A stretch of DNA of 64,000 nucleotides from positions 18,190,414 through 18,254,413 of the forward strand of contig ML681995.1 in NCBI GenBank assembly GCA_007922195.1. The letters are read 5' to 3'. The DNA is from Podocnemis expansa (Eukaryota > Chordata > Testudines > Podocnemididae). Shown here piece by piece: positions 21,070 to 32,570 of the stretch; the stretch's first letter is position 1; the number at the start of each line of letters is the position of its first letter. Below the pieces are notes generated by a model. The model saw only the letters and a program-made list of their open reading frames with translations, did not search any database and had not been told where the DNA came from. The position numbers and the translations under genes were made by a program.

Positions 21070-22290
21070 AGATAAAGAGGGCCAGAGTGGACATGATACT
21101 GATTGCTCCAGACTGGCCCAGACAACACTGGTATTCGATCTTAGGGGACTTATCGATAGATACACCATTCCGCCTCCCACTCAAGGGGGACTTGCTAATG
21201 CAGGGCTCAGGCAAGTTATAGCACCCAAATCCAAAATTGCTGCACCTCACAGCCTGGAGGCTGCATAGTTAAATGACTCTGAAAAACTATGCTCTCAGAG
21301 GGTCAGGGAGGTACGAGTGGGCAGTAGAAGACCCTTCACTAGGGCTCCCTACACTGCTAAGTGGAAACGTTTCTCCCAGTGGGCCAGGGAAAGAGAGGTG
21401 GTACCAGAGTCAGCTTGTATCCATCTCATACTGGACTATCTTCTGGCCCTTGAAGATAATGGCCTGTCAGCTTCCTCCCTAAAGCGCACCTAGTGGCGAT
21501 CTCAGCCCTCCATGATAAGGTGGAAGAAGCTCCAGTCTTTTCCCACCCCACCTCCACTTGGTTCCTGAAAGGTGTTGAAAGGATCTAACCACATACTAGG
21601 GATCTTTCTCCATAGTGGGACCTAAATATGGTGCTTCAATGTTTAATGGAGCCTTTGTATGAACCCTTGGACTCGTGTACTCTCTTAATCCTCTCATGGA
21701 AGGTAGCGTTCCTGGTAGCCATAACCTCGGCAAGACTGGTCTCAGAACTCAGAGCCTCATCATTGGAGCCTCCATATAAGAGATTTTTCACAGACAATGT
21801 GCTGCTACATCCACATCCTTCCTTCCAAAGGTGGCCACCCCATTCCACCTGAACCAAGACGTTTGCCTTCCAGTGTTTCTTCCAAACCCTCAAGTCACGG
21901 AAAAACAGAGGAAATGGCACACCATGGATGTCAGAAGAGCACTCCTGACATAGGTTGAATGCACATGTCCATTCCGCAAGTCCTCTCAACTCTTTGTGCC
22001 ATTACAGAGTGAAAGAGAGGGCAGCCAGTGATGACAGTGCATTTCCAAATGGATTGTGAACTGTACTAAAGACTGCTACAGAAGGTCGGAGAAGTCTGGG
22101 GGAAGTCTGGGCGCACTCAGCTAGGGCTAGGCTTCTTCAGTGGCCTGCCTGGCACAGGTCCCCATCCAGGAGATCTGCAGAGCAGCCATGTGGTCATTGG
22201 TATGTACTTTTATGACGCACTACGCTATCATCCAACAAGTAAAAGAGAATGTCGTGTTGGGCAGAGTCATACTTAATGTGGATAAGCTGT
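21061..22290 (+). pseudogene. DIRS tyrosine recombinase, broken into several frames
   Basis: In order: MILIAPDWPRQHWYS at about 21094-21138 (end of the RNase H-side region), a core-binding stretch at 21273-21560 in more than one frame, the catalytic start SWKVAFLVAITSARLVSELRA at about 21690-21755, and the C-terminal end EICRAATWS at about 22168-22194 followed by a stop near 22290. The order fits a DIRS tyrosine recombinase, which inserts circular cDNA by strand exchange. The box I arginine expected just before V-S-E reads Leu (CTG) here. With several stops this copy cannot work. Confidence 0.7.
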
Positions 22291-22309
22291 AACTCCACGA
22301 CCATCCTGG

Positions 22310-22610
22310 ATATGGCTAGCAGTCACCTGTAACTGAATGATAAGAGCAGCGCTTGAAGAAGAACGGTGGGTTACCAATGTAACCATCATTCTTCAAGATG
22401 GGTTGCTCACACACATTCAGATCCCTCCCACCGTCCCTGCTACTCAAAGTTGGCAAAAAGAAGGGACTGGGAGGATCAGGGTCAGGATCACCTATATATC
22501 TGCAGTCATGGCACAGAGGGGGTGTTGGTTGCTGACCCTGTGCTGACAGGCTAGGGCTAAAAGACTTTCCAGATTACCATGCGCTGCAGTACGTAGACAC
22601 ATCTGTAATT
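22310..22610 (+). repeat. Internal complementary region and right terminal repeat of DIRS copy 2
   Basis: GGCTAGCAGTCACCTG and AAGAAGAACGGTGGGTTAC are shared with 5636-5700 of copy 1. 22430-22610 is the inverted counterpart of 19300-19460, including the TATA box. The outermost tip is missing because a Penelope fragment begins at 22611. Confidence 0.7.
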
Positions 22611-22858
22611 TTCCAAAGGCATAGCCCTGTTTTGCTAGTCCAGCAAAAAAAACCCAAGGAGTTGTGTGGCACTTAAAGGCTAACAGATTTATTTTTTGCA
22701 TGAGCTTTTGTGGGAGATAATCCGACTTCGTCAGATGCTTTGAAGAAGGAGAACTTACAGAATTGGATGAAAACAAAAGCAGGGGAGTGTAAGTCATGGG
22801 ATCAGGTCACACTGCAACAGCAAATCAGAGCATTTGTAAGGATTCAAACTCTAGGAAA
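22611..22858 (-). mobile_element. Penelope-like element arm, partial
   Basis: TTCCAAAGG starts like the left ends at 17094 and 38405. Then come CTAGTCCAGCAAAA, AAGGAGTTGTGTGGCACTTA, GCATGAGCTTTTGTGGGAGA, CGACTTCGTCAGATGCTTTG and GGATCAGGTCACACTGCAAC, all matching the left arm of 17094-18950. It stops near 22858 (GATTCAAACTCTAGGAA) without a coding part. It directly replaces the right tip of DIRS copy 2. Confidence 0.75.
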
Positions 22859-23665
22859 CAGCACACCAGACTAGACTCAAGCATTGCAGTTGGCATTTAA
22901 GCCTCTCCTTCGTGGGAGGAATAAAAGCAACACATTGTTTATTTCTCCATTAATGTAAATGTTGCAGATTTGCTTGTCTCTCGCATAGTGACTGTTTCTC
23001 TGATTGCCCCTTTGGTGGTGCACACCTTGAGACTTGTTGAGCTTTTTCACTTAAAGGCAAAACAAAACAAAAAAATCCTAGCTATGCTCTCTGCAAACAC
23101 TCCATTGATCTTCTTCCCACAAGGAGAATATGAAGGCAAAACTGACTGAGTGGCACAGTCTTTAAATTGTGCATTTTGCATGGAGGCCTGGCATTTTTGG
23201 AAGGAAAAGAAAAAGGGGGTCTTTGTGTGAATGGACTAGGAGGGTGGACTGGGGTTTTGAGTTTTTTAAAACCAGCTCTCAGCTCCATGACATCACACTC
23301 CTGTAAGAAGACAGGGAAGGAATTTGACTTGAAGAGCTAAAAGAAGAAAAAGGAAGAGGAAAATAGGAAGGCTGTGTGGAGAAAGATATTTTCTTGCTTC
23401 AGAGTTTACAGGCAATCAAAAGAGAAAGAGCAGGGGGTAAGCTAAGTTTCCTGACCTGTGAGCTTTTGCTGCCATTAAGTCTTTATGGTTTGAAAGAGTG
23501 AATATATTTAAAACTCAGTCATTTTCTCCTGTAATCACTAAGGAATTCACAGCTCTTGGACTGCACTGTGTTGTATATGGTGCTGTGTAGATAGCAGGCG
23601 GCACTGTTGAAATCTCTGACTCTCTTTTCATTTCTGGAAAATCCAGGAGCATCTTGATTCCTTCT
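22859..23665. other. Unannotated spacer
   Basis: Nothing recognised. Confidence 0.45.
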
Positions 23666-23750
23666 AAAACAAACAAGGAGTCCTGTGGCGCTTAAAGACT
23701 AACAAATTATTTATTGCTTGAGCTTTAGTGGGAGAAAACCCCACTAATTA
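23666..23750 (-). mobile_element. Penelope-like arm fragment
   Basis: AACAAACAAGGAGTCCTGTG, GCTTAAAGACTAACAAATTA and GCTTGAGCTTTAGTGGGAGA match the outer part of the Penelope arms elsewhere in the window. Only about 85 bases remain. Confidence 0.7.
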
Positions 23751-25794
23751 CAGATACAAAAAAGATGACTTGAGGAAACCAGAAGAACACTCAATGTATG
23801 CACAGTGTTCGGACTACTGAAAGCTATGTCTTTAACTGATTTTTCTCTAATTACTTGCAGGCTTTTCCAATGAGTCAAAGTTTATTATTCTCTTGTCACC
23901 ACATAAACTGTATTTCAGAGACCATCCTCACAGGATATATGAAGCATTTTTTTTTCTAATGAGCTGGTTTAAAATATTGCTTGTTCTTTTATTTGCTTAG
24001 TAGCAAAGCAAATTGAAACATCAGGAACAGTTGGTAACATTTAGCAACAAAAGTTGCTAGTTATGTAGTGCTTTCTGTGAGCCGTGTGAGTTTGGGTGAT
24101 ATATATCTTGAATGCCTGAGAGTGCACTTACTTCTACATCCAAAGAACTTAAGAAAAATGAGGTTTGGAGGAAAATGTGTCTTAAAACTCACAGCATCGT
24201 ACCTTTTCTCCCCTCTTGCATGTGCACTAACATTTGTGCACCACCCTCTAATGACAGCCTTTGTTAACTGGCTTTAAATATTGGGAAGTCATTTATAGTT
24301 AAGATCCTGGACTATTAATAAACAATCAGCCTTTTAGGTGGTTTGAGGAGCTAGCAGGGGTTTTGTAGATGGATCTGGCCTGGGTGGCTTTTTTTGAATC
24401 AATGGACACCTAGCTCAGACTGGTGAGCTGACTTCAGAATGCTGTGAAAGTGGGATATGCTGCTTTCAGCTTCCTAGGGAGCCCTTTTAGAAGTTTCCTT
24501 TTAAAATAATGTTCAGTGGCGCATTGAACTGTCTGAGACATGGACGTGGCAACAGATCTTGATGCAACGTCATGGCGTGTGATAATGATCGTCTCAATCC
24601 AAAATAAATGTACACAGTCCTTATTTGACTGGCTGCTTCAGCGTCATCTCTGTGATTTGGGTAAAAAAGAAAACCCTCAAGTGCATGTTGTTGTGAACAG
24701 CTAGCTGAGAAGGAGAGTTCACATTATTCAAGATTTGTACTGGAATGAAGTCAATTCACAGCATTTGCCTGAATTTTTTTCTTGTCTGTTATATGAATTC
24801 TCTGCTTTGCTGCAAGAGCAAGTGATGACTCTCTTAATGAAATAATGCTTTACCAGAGTCCAAATGTGCTACGAGTTGTTTCATCAGGGACTTTTCAGCA
24901 GGCAAAGGCGTGAGTGAGTGTTGAAGTAGGGATTGAGAATGTGGGGGGTGGGGGGGGGAGTGTCTTAGGCCATCTCAGCTCCCTTTTGCCCAAATAAGGA
25001 GCAGAGAAACTTTCCCAGTCTTGTTTCCAGTGAAGTATCCCTAGAGAGGTGTGAGCTAGATGACTGTCACTTAGGCTGGATCAGAATGAAACTTGGAATC
25101 TTAGAGATGTTTGCTGCTTACAAGGCCAGGCTCACATGCTGGGTCAGATGCTATAGCCTGGGGATAGCAATGGCATCTGGAGAATTTACCAACATCCTGC
25201 TATGCTCCCACTTACAAGAAACTCTAGACATTTGGTTTATTACTAACAAACCTCCTCTCTGGAATTGCTTTAGCCTGACTTTTCTCTTTTAAAAATGCTG
25301 CTTATTTGCATTTTTGCTAGGCTTTTGTTTGACCAATATGTCAAACTCTGCTCATTTATTTTCACCCCATCTAGTTCATTTAGCATGGGAGTATTTTTTT
25401 CAGCTGATTTGTTTGTATTTCTGTATAGATATTTTGATATAGACAGTGAGTGAAAGGATGAGGTTAAGACTTTAAAAGCAATCTAGGGGATTTAGGGAGC
25501 CGACTTCCATTGAAACAGTCTTAGCTCCTGGATGGCTTTGTAAATTTGTATTTTCCTACACATACATGCCCTGTTCCAGGTTGTCAGATGGTGACAAGCT
25601 GTTCATGTTCATGGAGCCCAAATTCTAAAGCATCATTATTTGTTTTTCAGCTTTATGTTAGTTTACATAAGAACCACTCTAAAGTTAGCTTGCAGAAACG
25701 TAGGCTGTCATTTCATATTTTAAAGTGTTTTTATGCCAAATGCTCAGTAGCATCCTTGCAGTCCAACCTCTGTTCATCTATAAGTAGCAGTAAC
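23751..25794. other. Unannotated spacer
   Basis: About 2 kb of AT-rich DNA. It includes a G-rich run near 24940-24958 and small frames (24068-24277, 25086-25292) without family resemblance or splice context. Confidence 0.45.
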
Positions 25795-26005
25795 AATACC
25801 TTCCTCTTGTACAGTGCTTTTCACCAATAAATTGCAACAATTTACAATGGCAGTCAGTACCATTATGCTTATTTTACAGATGGTAAAACTGAGGCAGGGA
25901 GCTGTGAAGCACTGACCTATGGTCAGCCACCAGGCCAGGGGCAGAGCTGGGACTAGAACTCAGGTCTTAATCCAGTGCTTTTTCCACTAAGCCACAAAGT
26001 CTCAT
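25795..26005 (+). mobile_element. MIR-type SINE
   Basis: TTGTACAGTGCTTTTCACC, TATTTTACAGATGGTAAAACTGAGGCA, GGCAGAGCTGGGACTAGAAC and TTTTTCCACTAAGCCACA follow the MIR core and 3' half in order. Diverged but clear. Confidence 0.75.
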
Positions 26006-26079
26006 GCATATCAGAGCTATCTTCAACGCAAGTGTACTTTCTTACAGAGATTGTGCTTCTGAAGTACCAAGTAAATCAA

Positions 26080-26455
26080 TAGAATAGAACCACAGAATCA
26101 TAGAACCTGAAAGGGACCATGACAGGTCATCAAGTCCAGTTCCCTGCACTCATGGCAGGATCAAGTACCCCCATTAAACCAGGGGTCTCAAACTCAAATC
26201 ACCACGAGGGCGGCATGAAGATTAGTGCAGGGCTGCATGAGGACTAATACATTAGCCTGACGGCTGCACCACTGAAACCTTTCATACAAAGATTTTGCAA
26301 ATATCAGTAATAATAGTGTCATTGTGGACCACAGGAAATAGCTTTAGGAGCCGCATGTGGCCCATGGGCCACGTGTTTGAGATGCCTGTATTAAACCATG
26401 CCTGACAGGTGTTTGTCCAGCCTGCTCTTAAAAGCCTCAAGGAATCTATATATAG
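26080..26455 (-). mobile_element. CR1 LINE 3' end, interrupted by a hAT
   Basis: On the minus strand this is the conserved CR1 terminus. On the + strand it reads CACAGAATCATAGAACC, GAAAGGGACCATGACAGGTC, ATCAAGTCCAGTTCCCTGCA, then after the hAT (26180-26388) CTGACAGGTGTTTGTCCAGC. The 48372-48475 copy gives the uninterrupted form of the first part. Confidence 0.75.
26180..26388 (-). mobile_element. hAT-type non-autonomous element (GGGGTCTCAAAC family)
   Basis: It starts CAGGGGTCTCAAACTC and ends GTGTTTGAGATGCCTG. The flanks CATTAAAC and TATTAAAC agree at 7 of 8 positions. It is the inverted homologue of 27860-28039 and sits inside the CR1 end, so it is younger than that CR1. Confidence 0.8.
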
Positions 26456-26865
26456 CAAAGAGTCCCTTCATGGGCGGAGGGAAAATGTGTCAAATAGTTT
26501 CTGTTTTATGAGTATCTTAACTTCATTCTGCAAGCAGAAAAGTGTAAAAAAAAAAAAAAAAAGTTTTCTTTTTATTAAGGAAATAAAAATTCCCAGCTTA
26601 TTCCTTTAGCTGTGTTGGATGTAGATGTTCTGTGGAGGATAAATAGTTTTGTGATTCCTCTTTCGTTTTTCTTTTGTTCTTTGTATATCTTATAACATCC
26701 CATGTTCTCAAAGACTGGCCGTGATGGCTAGGCTGAGTTGGAGCAACACTGATAAAGGAGACATGTCTGCCACACAGGAGTTTAAGCCTAAGATTTTTCA
26801 AAGCTGCCAGTTCCCATTCAAAATTAATGGGAGCTGGAGATGCTGATCCATGACACAGCTTAAAA
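26456..26865. other. Unannotated spacer
   Basis: It contains an A-run of about 16 bases near 26547-26562 and the short palindromic text CCCATTCAAAATTAATGGGAG. Otherwise nothing recognised. Confidence 0.45.
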
Positions 26866-27172
26866 CAGGGCTTGACAAAACCTGGGTGCTAGGTTGCCAG
26901 GGCACCCAGGAATTTTACCGTAGTGTTCAGCTGCTGCAGAGGGCAGAATGCCTCCAGGGATATACAGCTTTTTTTGGCAGTGGGAAGTGGGGCTTCTGCG
27001 CCCCAAACCTCCACCGTCATCTGCAGCGGCAGTGGGTAGGCCTCTTTGCCCTGCGCCACTGCCAAAAGTGACGGCAGCATTTCAGCAGTGGGGGGCCCCT
27101 CTGCTGTGCTGCACACCTATCCACCTCTTCTAGGGCTGGTGCCTAGGTGTGCAGTGCATTTGTCAAGGTCTG
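26866..27172. mobile_element. hAT-type non-autonomous element (CTTGACAAA family)
   Basis: It starts CAGGGCTTGACAAAACCTGG and ends CATTTGTCAAGGTCTG, clear inverted ends. The flanks GCTTAAAA and ACTTGGAA agree at only 5 of 8. The left end is related to 13149-13404. The GC-rich interior has no coding capacity. Confidence 0.7.
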
Positions 27173-27851
27173 ACTTGGAAAATATCAGCAAAAATTAATA
27201 AGAATTCTTCCTTTACAAGTGTTTCCCCAGCTGCTGCTGTTTGCCAAAGGCAATATTGATGATAATTTCGGAAGCTGTGACTTGATGTTGAGAATTGCTT
27301 CCCTGTTTCCCAAATAATATATATAATACACAGGTACACCCAGTGACTGACAGTTACCTTGACCTGAATTGGCCATTCTTAAGGTTGAGGATGCAAGAGG
27401 TATGGCCGTGTTCTTTCTATCATAGGCAGTGAGTGATGTGAGATTTCTGTTGGGTCTTCCCATGACACTTTAACCAAAAGTCCTAAAAATTAACACTATC
27501 TTGTCTGTTTTATGTTTCTGTAAAACAGGGATTAGAGGTAGACTAGTTTTGTTTGGTGGTTTTTGAGACATTGGAGCTTAATAAAGCCCTGAGAGGGTAA
27601 ATCTTCTGAAACATCAGAGAAAGATCTCCAAAGTCCTATGGAAAACAGTTTTCCTTTCTCATCTGAGTGTTGAGTGAGCTCACAGTTATACCTGTTGATC
27701 ACCATCTCATCTATTTTTTTCCATTCCATAAGATTTAAGCCAAAGCGTGTTGAACTTGAAATAAATTAGTCTTTCTCCTTCTTAGCATCCCCTAATTTTT
27801 GTTAAGCTCCATGCCAGTTGTCCCATGTGCTGGAACTTGGAGCTGAAAAAG
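27173..27851. other. Unannotated spacer
   Basis: Nothing recognised. Confidence 0.45.
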
Positions 27852-27859
27852 CCTTAAAG

Positions 27860-28039
27860 CAGGGGTCTCAAACACATGGGCTGCATGCAGCCCCTAAAGC
27901 TATTTCCTGCGGCCCGCAGTGACACGATTGTTACTGATATTTGCATATCATTGTATGAAAAGGTTTCAGTGGTGCGGCCCTCGGGCTAACATACTAGTCC
28001 TCATGCCGCCCTCATGGTGATTTGAGTTTGAGACCCCTG
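27860..28039 (+). mobile_element. hAT-type non-autonomous element with perfect target duplication
   Basis: It starts CAGGGGTCTCAAACAC and ends GAGTTTGAGACCCCTG. CCTTAAAG flanks it at 27852-27859 and 28040-28047. Inner text (GCGGCCC, GATATTTGCA, TATGAAAAGGTTTCAGTGGT) matches 26180-26388 inverted. Confidence 0.85.
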
Positions 28040-28047
28040 CCTTAAAG

Positions 28048-28534
28048 TTATCTGGGATGAAGCCAAATATACAATGGTGTCACTGTAAGCTGTTGTGCAC
28101 TCGGGACTGTTGTGGGGATCTTCAGGGTTTTTTTCCCCTAAAAAAATCTCATTTTCTTAAGTTCATTGGGGAAAACTGTGTGTGGGGGGGTGGTTTGCTA
28201 CATATTACTGTTCATGGGAAACACTGGATTATGCAGCTCAAACGGTGGAAGCTTCCCCCCAGCGGTACCAGTTAGGACGCTTACTTGGCTCTCCTTAATT
28301 CCCTTCTGCGTTCCAGAATGTTCTGAGCCTGTAGAAGGGATGGGACACTCCCTGCCATCTAAGGTCCTTTCAATTGCAGCAGTGGACCAAGAACATCTCC
28401 AGATCTATCAAATCCAGGCCCTTCTCTTGAACAGAATATACATTTTACACTTAAAATGTAGATCATTATTCTTCTCCAAATATAAAAAATGTACACTCTT
28501 TGAACACTGTAGTAAAGCCGGTCTAACCCCTGTG
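28048..28534. other. Unannotated spacer
   Basis: Nothing recognised; the frame at 28166-28552 has no family resemblance. Confidence 0.4.
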
Positions 28535-28700
28535 CAGACAACGCTAAGTTGACAAGAATTCATCCATCAACCTAGCTAGCCACCATTGCTCTAGGAGGTG
28601 GATTACTTACATCAGTGGAAAAAACCATTCCTTCAGGGTAGGAAGCATCCATACCGCAGGCGCTACAGCAGTGTAGCCTGTAGTGTAGATGTTCCCTTAG
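28535..28700. mobile_element. Probable MITE fragment
   Basis: GTGCAGACAACGCTAAGTTGAC at the left and GCCTGTAGTGTAGATGTTCCCT at the right are approximate inverted ends related to the GTAGACA termini of the MITE at 7464-7815. Short and diverged. Confidence 0.4.
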
Positions 28701-29330
28701 TTTAGTTCAGTTTTAGAATGAGTGTAGTTTTTAGTGATAAGCTTAGTTTGTTAAGGAAAAGGTCTTATTCTGAGATTAATTAATAGTTAAGTCTTTAGTT
28801 CCAGCTACTGGTTACATGCTGGATTGGAAAGCTAGAGCCCTGGCTTCAAAAGGTGTGCCTCTTATTGAACAGTCTTTCTGACATTAGACGCCGAGGTACA
28901 ACGCTTGATGTGGCTTCAGGATGGTCACTCACCCTCTAGGTGTTCTGTCTGTAGCACGTTTACCTGAGATCACACAAAGAGTCCGAGAAAAGGTTACAGA
29001 ACATATTGTCCCAGGAAGTTCTAGCCTTAAAGTCTCCTGGATCCAGCACATCTAAAGGATCCATATTCAAGGTGAAGTTGTCAGTGTCTGCACCTGAAGC
29101 TTTGAGGACTAAGGCGAGCTCTATGGGGAAGTTTTCAGTCTCAGCCCAGGGCTCGGTTTCAGAGCGTTGGTGCAGTCAGTGCTGTAGAATTTGTAGATGG
29201 CTGCGGTTTGAAAGAGGCCTACAGTGGAACCATGGAGGTTTTTATTTGTGGGTGGCCACGGTGGCTTTACAGCTGGCAGCCACTTCAAAGTGCAGGACTC
29301 TGACTGCCTTCGGGTTTAAATTTTTAAGAT
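28701..29330 (+). pseudogene. Possible gag-like retroelement remnant
   Basis: A stretch encoding SPSRCSVCSTFT (about 28931-28966) and, one frame over, a 108-codon frame (29006-29332) rich in Ser and Lys. A C-x2-C followed by a basic Lys/Arg/Glu segment and a Ser/Pro-rich linker resembles the N-terminal region of DIRS or LTR gag-like proteins. The link is weak and no other domain is nearby. Confidence 0.25.
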
Positions 29331-30092
29331 GATATAATCTTGCCTCATTCTTTCAACCTCTCTCCCCCAATTATAGAATATTATCATCTCCATGTTACCA
29401 TGGAGGAAACAGGAAGTTGAATGTAATGTGCCTATGGCATGTTTTGCAGCACAATCAAGAACAGAATCCCGGTCTCATGTTACAGTCGTTAGCCATAACT
29501 ACAAAGCCACCCTTATTACCAGAATGAATGGTCAAGCACTCACCTTGCAACAGAAGAAGCTTTCTCTTTGGTGTGTCTGCAGAGCAAAGGATCTCCAGAT
29601 CCCAAGTCTTTCAAATGCTAGTAGGAGCTCTGGACAGAGTAGTGGAAACTTGAGTTCCCACCACTTATAAGTTTTATAGTGGCTTCCCGAGGTTGGCTTT
29701 ACTACCTTTGGATGCAAATTCTGCCACATAAATAGAATCCTTCCCTAAGCAATCTGCCTTACAGCATTAACACCACCGTGCATGTTAATAAATATTATAA
29801 AATATGAGCATGTTACAGAAACTGCCTTTGACTGTTCAATGATCCAGGTATTTTAAGATGTCTTACTACCATGACAACTAAAACATCCCATGGATTAGTC
29901 AACATAAATTTAAGAATGTCTAGTAGTTACCAGCTAAACAAGCTTGGACCAGAGTGGCACTTAGTTTTGGTGTAAATAATCCTTGTGAGCAGAGGCTGGT
30001 GATTCAATAAGTGACATTCTCCCCCTTGACTCCATGTCAAAACAATAGCACAGCATAGCAGGGAGGGCCATGTACTTCCAGGGACTCTCTTA
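29331..30092. other. Unannotated spacer
   Basis: 29370-29500 (CTCCATGTTACCATGGAGGA, then CAAGAACAGAATCCCGGTCT) might be a very old MIR fragment. Otherwise nothing recognised. Confidence 0.35.
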
Positions 30093-30100
30093 ACCTAGAT

Positions 30101-30470
30101 CAGTAGTTCCCAGCCTGTGGTCTGGGGACCCCCAGGGATCCATGGACATGTTGCAGGGGGTCCACAGAGCCTCTCCCTGCACGGGCTGGAATCCGGCTAC
30201 AGCCCCAATACTTCCCACCAGGGCTGCCTTTCCCTTCCCGTGGCCAGATCCTGGCATGGGGATGGGGCTGCAGCAGCTCCCCGGCAGTGCGGGCCATGGT
30301 GATGGCAGCACTGCTTGCTGGCTGTCCTAGTGGCACCACCAGAGTGATGTAGGCCAGAGGCTGCCCACACAAGCCAGATTACATAATCAGCCAGGGGGAC
30401 CGCAAAGATTTTTTTTTTTTGTTGTTGTTGTTAAAAAGAGGTCCCCAGTCTGAAAAGTTGGGAACCACTG
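30101..30470. mobile_element. hAT-type non-autonomous element with perfect target duplication
   Basis: It starts CAGTAGTTCCCAGCCTGTGG and ends AAGTTGGGAACCACTG. ACCTAGAT flanks it at 30093-30100 and 30471-30478. Inside are GGGGACCCCCAGGGATCCAT and the T-run plus GTTGTT tract near 30408-30432. The ends are related to the 58490-58806 element. No transposase. Confidence 0.85.
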
Positions 30471-30478
30471 ACCTAGAT

Positions 30479-32562
30479 CTTGCATCAGGATCCACTAGTG
30501 TTAGTCCCTGTCATGTGTGTGAAGTCCCAGTGCATTAAATAGACTCTACGCACGTGTAAGTATGCAGTAGTAGATCTTGTTGGGTTGGGGTATGTGCAGA
30601 GGGAGAGCCTTACTCTTGATCATTAGAGATTCCCATGGCACTCCATGTAAACAGATTGTTGTTTGTGGCGCCGTGGCCAAATGTGTACTGTGGTAACTGC
30701 ATTCAGTCTATAATGACCCCCCTTCCCCCACTTCACTTTCTTATGGCATTCATCGTTTCCTGTCCCAAGCAAGTGTGATTCGGTTTGCCCTCCATGGAGG
30801 CTTTGTTTCAGTGGAGCCTGTCTTGTGTAAAGATGGTACATCATTGTGATTTTAGAATTAAAGGAGCCATATAAATGAGATACCCACTGATATTTTTCAG
30901 TCTAGTTTCAGCTCAAATGTAGAGTTTACAGGCATTACCATAGATAAGAATTTAGACAGGAAATGCCAACAGGTTAGTAACAGTAATAGTGTTACCAGGG
31001 AATAACCAATGGCCACCTGTGCATAATACAAGGTTTTTTTAAAACCTTGAGCTAATGCTGGCTCTCCTACAACACTGGATTGTGTCCTGTCCAGTCATAG
31101 CACATCCTGTATTGGCCATTCCACTTAAAACAACAAGAATGAATGGCAAAAAGGCAGTACTACTAAGTGATGTGTTAATGTTTTGAGTCACTCAGGAATC
31201 AATGCAGAGTTAAAGGCAAACTGGGACTGGAACTTGCACTGATGAAATATCTGATGAGAGAGCTGAAAAACTACTGCTCCAGCCAAAGCTATTCCTACAG
31301 CTGCGTATAGTGCTGTAATTCAATTTCACCTTCAGGCTGGACTAGGTAATGAGAGAGAGCAGAGAACGAGAATGAATTTTGAATACGAGTTCTTGTGTCT
31401 GTCTCATCTTAATTGTTTTTTTGCATCTCTTTCTGACTGTTAGAAGTTCCTGTTTCCTTCAGTGGTGCGTGAAACTTCATTGGGGGTTCTTCAAGGGCCC
31501 TGCTTACGGAAATGGGGTGACTTGCACAAATAATAAACAATTCTGCAGTTTCTTGAAGATGTAAGTTTAATCGCTGTTTCCCATAGATTCAGGTTTGCAT
31601 TTTGACTGTTCTGTTGAGGATGAAAGAAAGAGCAAAGGAACATCAAATAGACTAGAACTGATTTATCCACTGGCTCTATTGTTCAAGGGATCTCAAGGCA
31701 CCTTGCAAAACCAGGTGTGCAATGCAGGTGCTACTGGAACATGTAGGTATCCACAGAAGTGTCACTGCCCCGGGAAAGGACCCAGGGCACTGGCCCAGGC
31801 CATGTCTCCTGACCACAGGCCATGCCTCTGGCTGGGGATGGGCGCGGGAGCAGCCGCAGGTGTCTGAGCCCCAGATCTCTGGCCCGATCTGGCTGGAGAC
31901 TGGGAGAGGTGGGGCCCTGCCAGACCCAGGGCACTGGCACCGGGATTTGGGGCACGGGCCCTGTGTGCCCGGCGCCAGCAATGCCCCTGGCTATCCATTA
32001 TTCATGTACAGACCTCTACCTGCTGACTCTCCTGTTGTGGCTGGGTCTATTAAATCTAGCTGTGGTGGTGGATTCTTCTTTCTAAAGATCTGGGACAAGA
32101 TGCTGTGTTGCCCTGCACCGTGTAAAGTACTTTATACCAGGGCAAAGTGAGTGTAAATGCTACCAGATCAGAAGAAGAATGATTTAGTTTCAGTTGGTAC
32201 TAATGCACAAAACTAGATAGGGGAGACTCTGGATTCTGCTTTCTGAGTGGCTGCTGGTTTAGGAATAAAAAATGGTGCATGAGGAATGGGGGGATTATAT
32301 TGTCCTCCATCCACTAGGACTTACTGGGCTCAAGAAACAAACTGCAACCTACCTCTTCCTTTTCCTCACTCCTACCTTGAGCCACTGTCCTCTTCCTGCT
32401 GTGACAGGGAGCCACCCACTGATAACAGTCTCCACAGCAAGCTGATGGTCCTGACAAAGAAGTGGTGGAGAGAGTAAGGTGGCAACATCAGGAACCATGA
32501 AGAAGTGAGTGAGGAAGAGGAAACAGAAGCAGAAGAGATGCAGACACAGCAGGGAAGTATTA
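30479..32562. other. Unannotated spacer
   Basis: It includes a GC-rich block at about 31680-31990 with overlapping frames on both strands. Frames there overlap in every reading direction and look composition-driven. No exon or repeat family recognised. Confidence 0.4.
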
Positions 32563-32570
32563 TAATATGA

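Larger units (their letters stand above)
19262..22610 (+). mobile_element. DIRS-like retrotransposon, internally deleted copy 2
   Basis: The left end (about 19262-19450) is inverted at the right (about 22430-22610): shared blocks are CTTTTAGCCCTAG, GGGTCAGC, CTATATA and CAGTCC. The internal complementary region (22310-22400) carries GCTAGCAGTCACCTG and AAGAAGAACGGTGGGTTAC, complementary to the outermost left end, as in copy 1. In order it holds gag-like frames, a short RNase H-to-recombinase border and tyrosine-recombinase pieces. The RT core that should lie between gag and 21060 is absent, so the element lost roughly the middle third. The right tip is cut where a Penelope piece starts (22611). 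All frames are broken. Confidence 0.8.
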
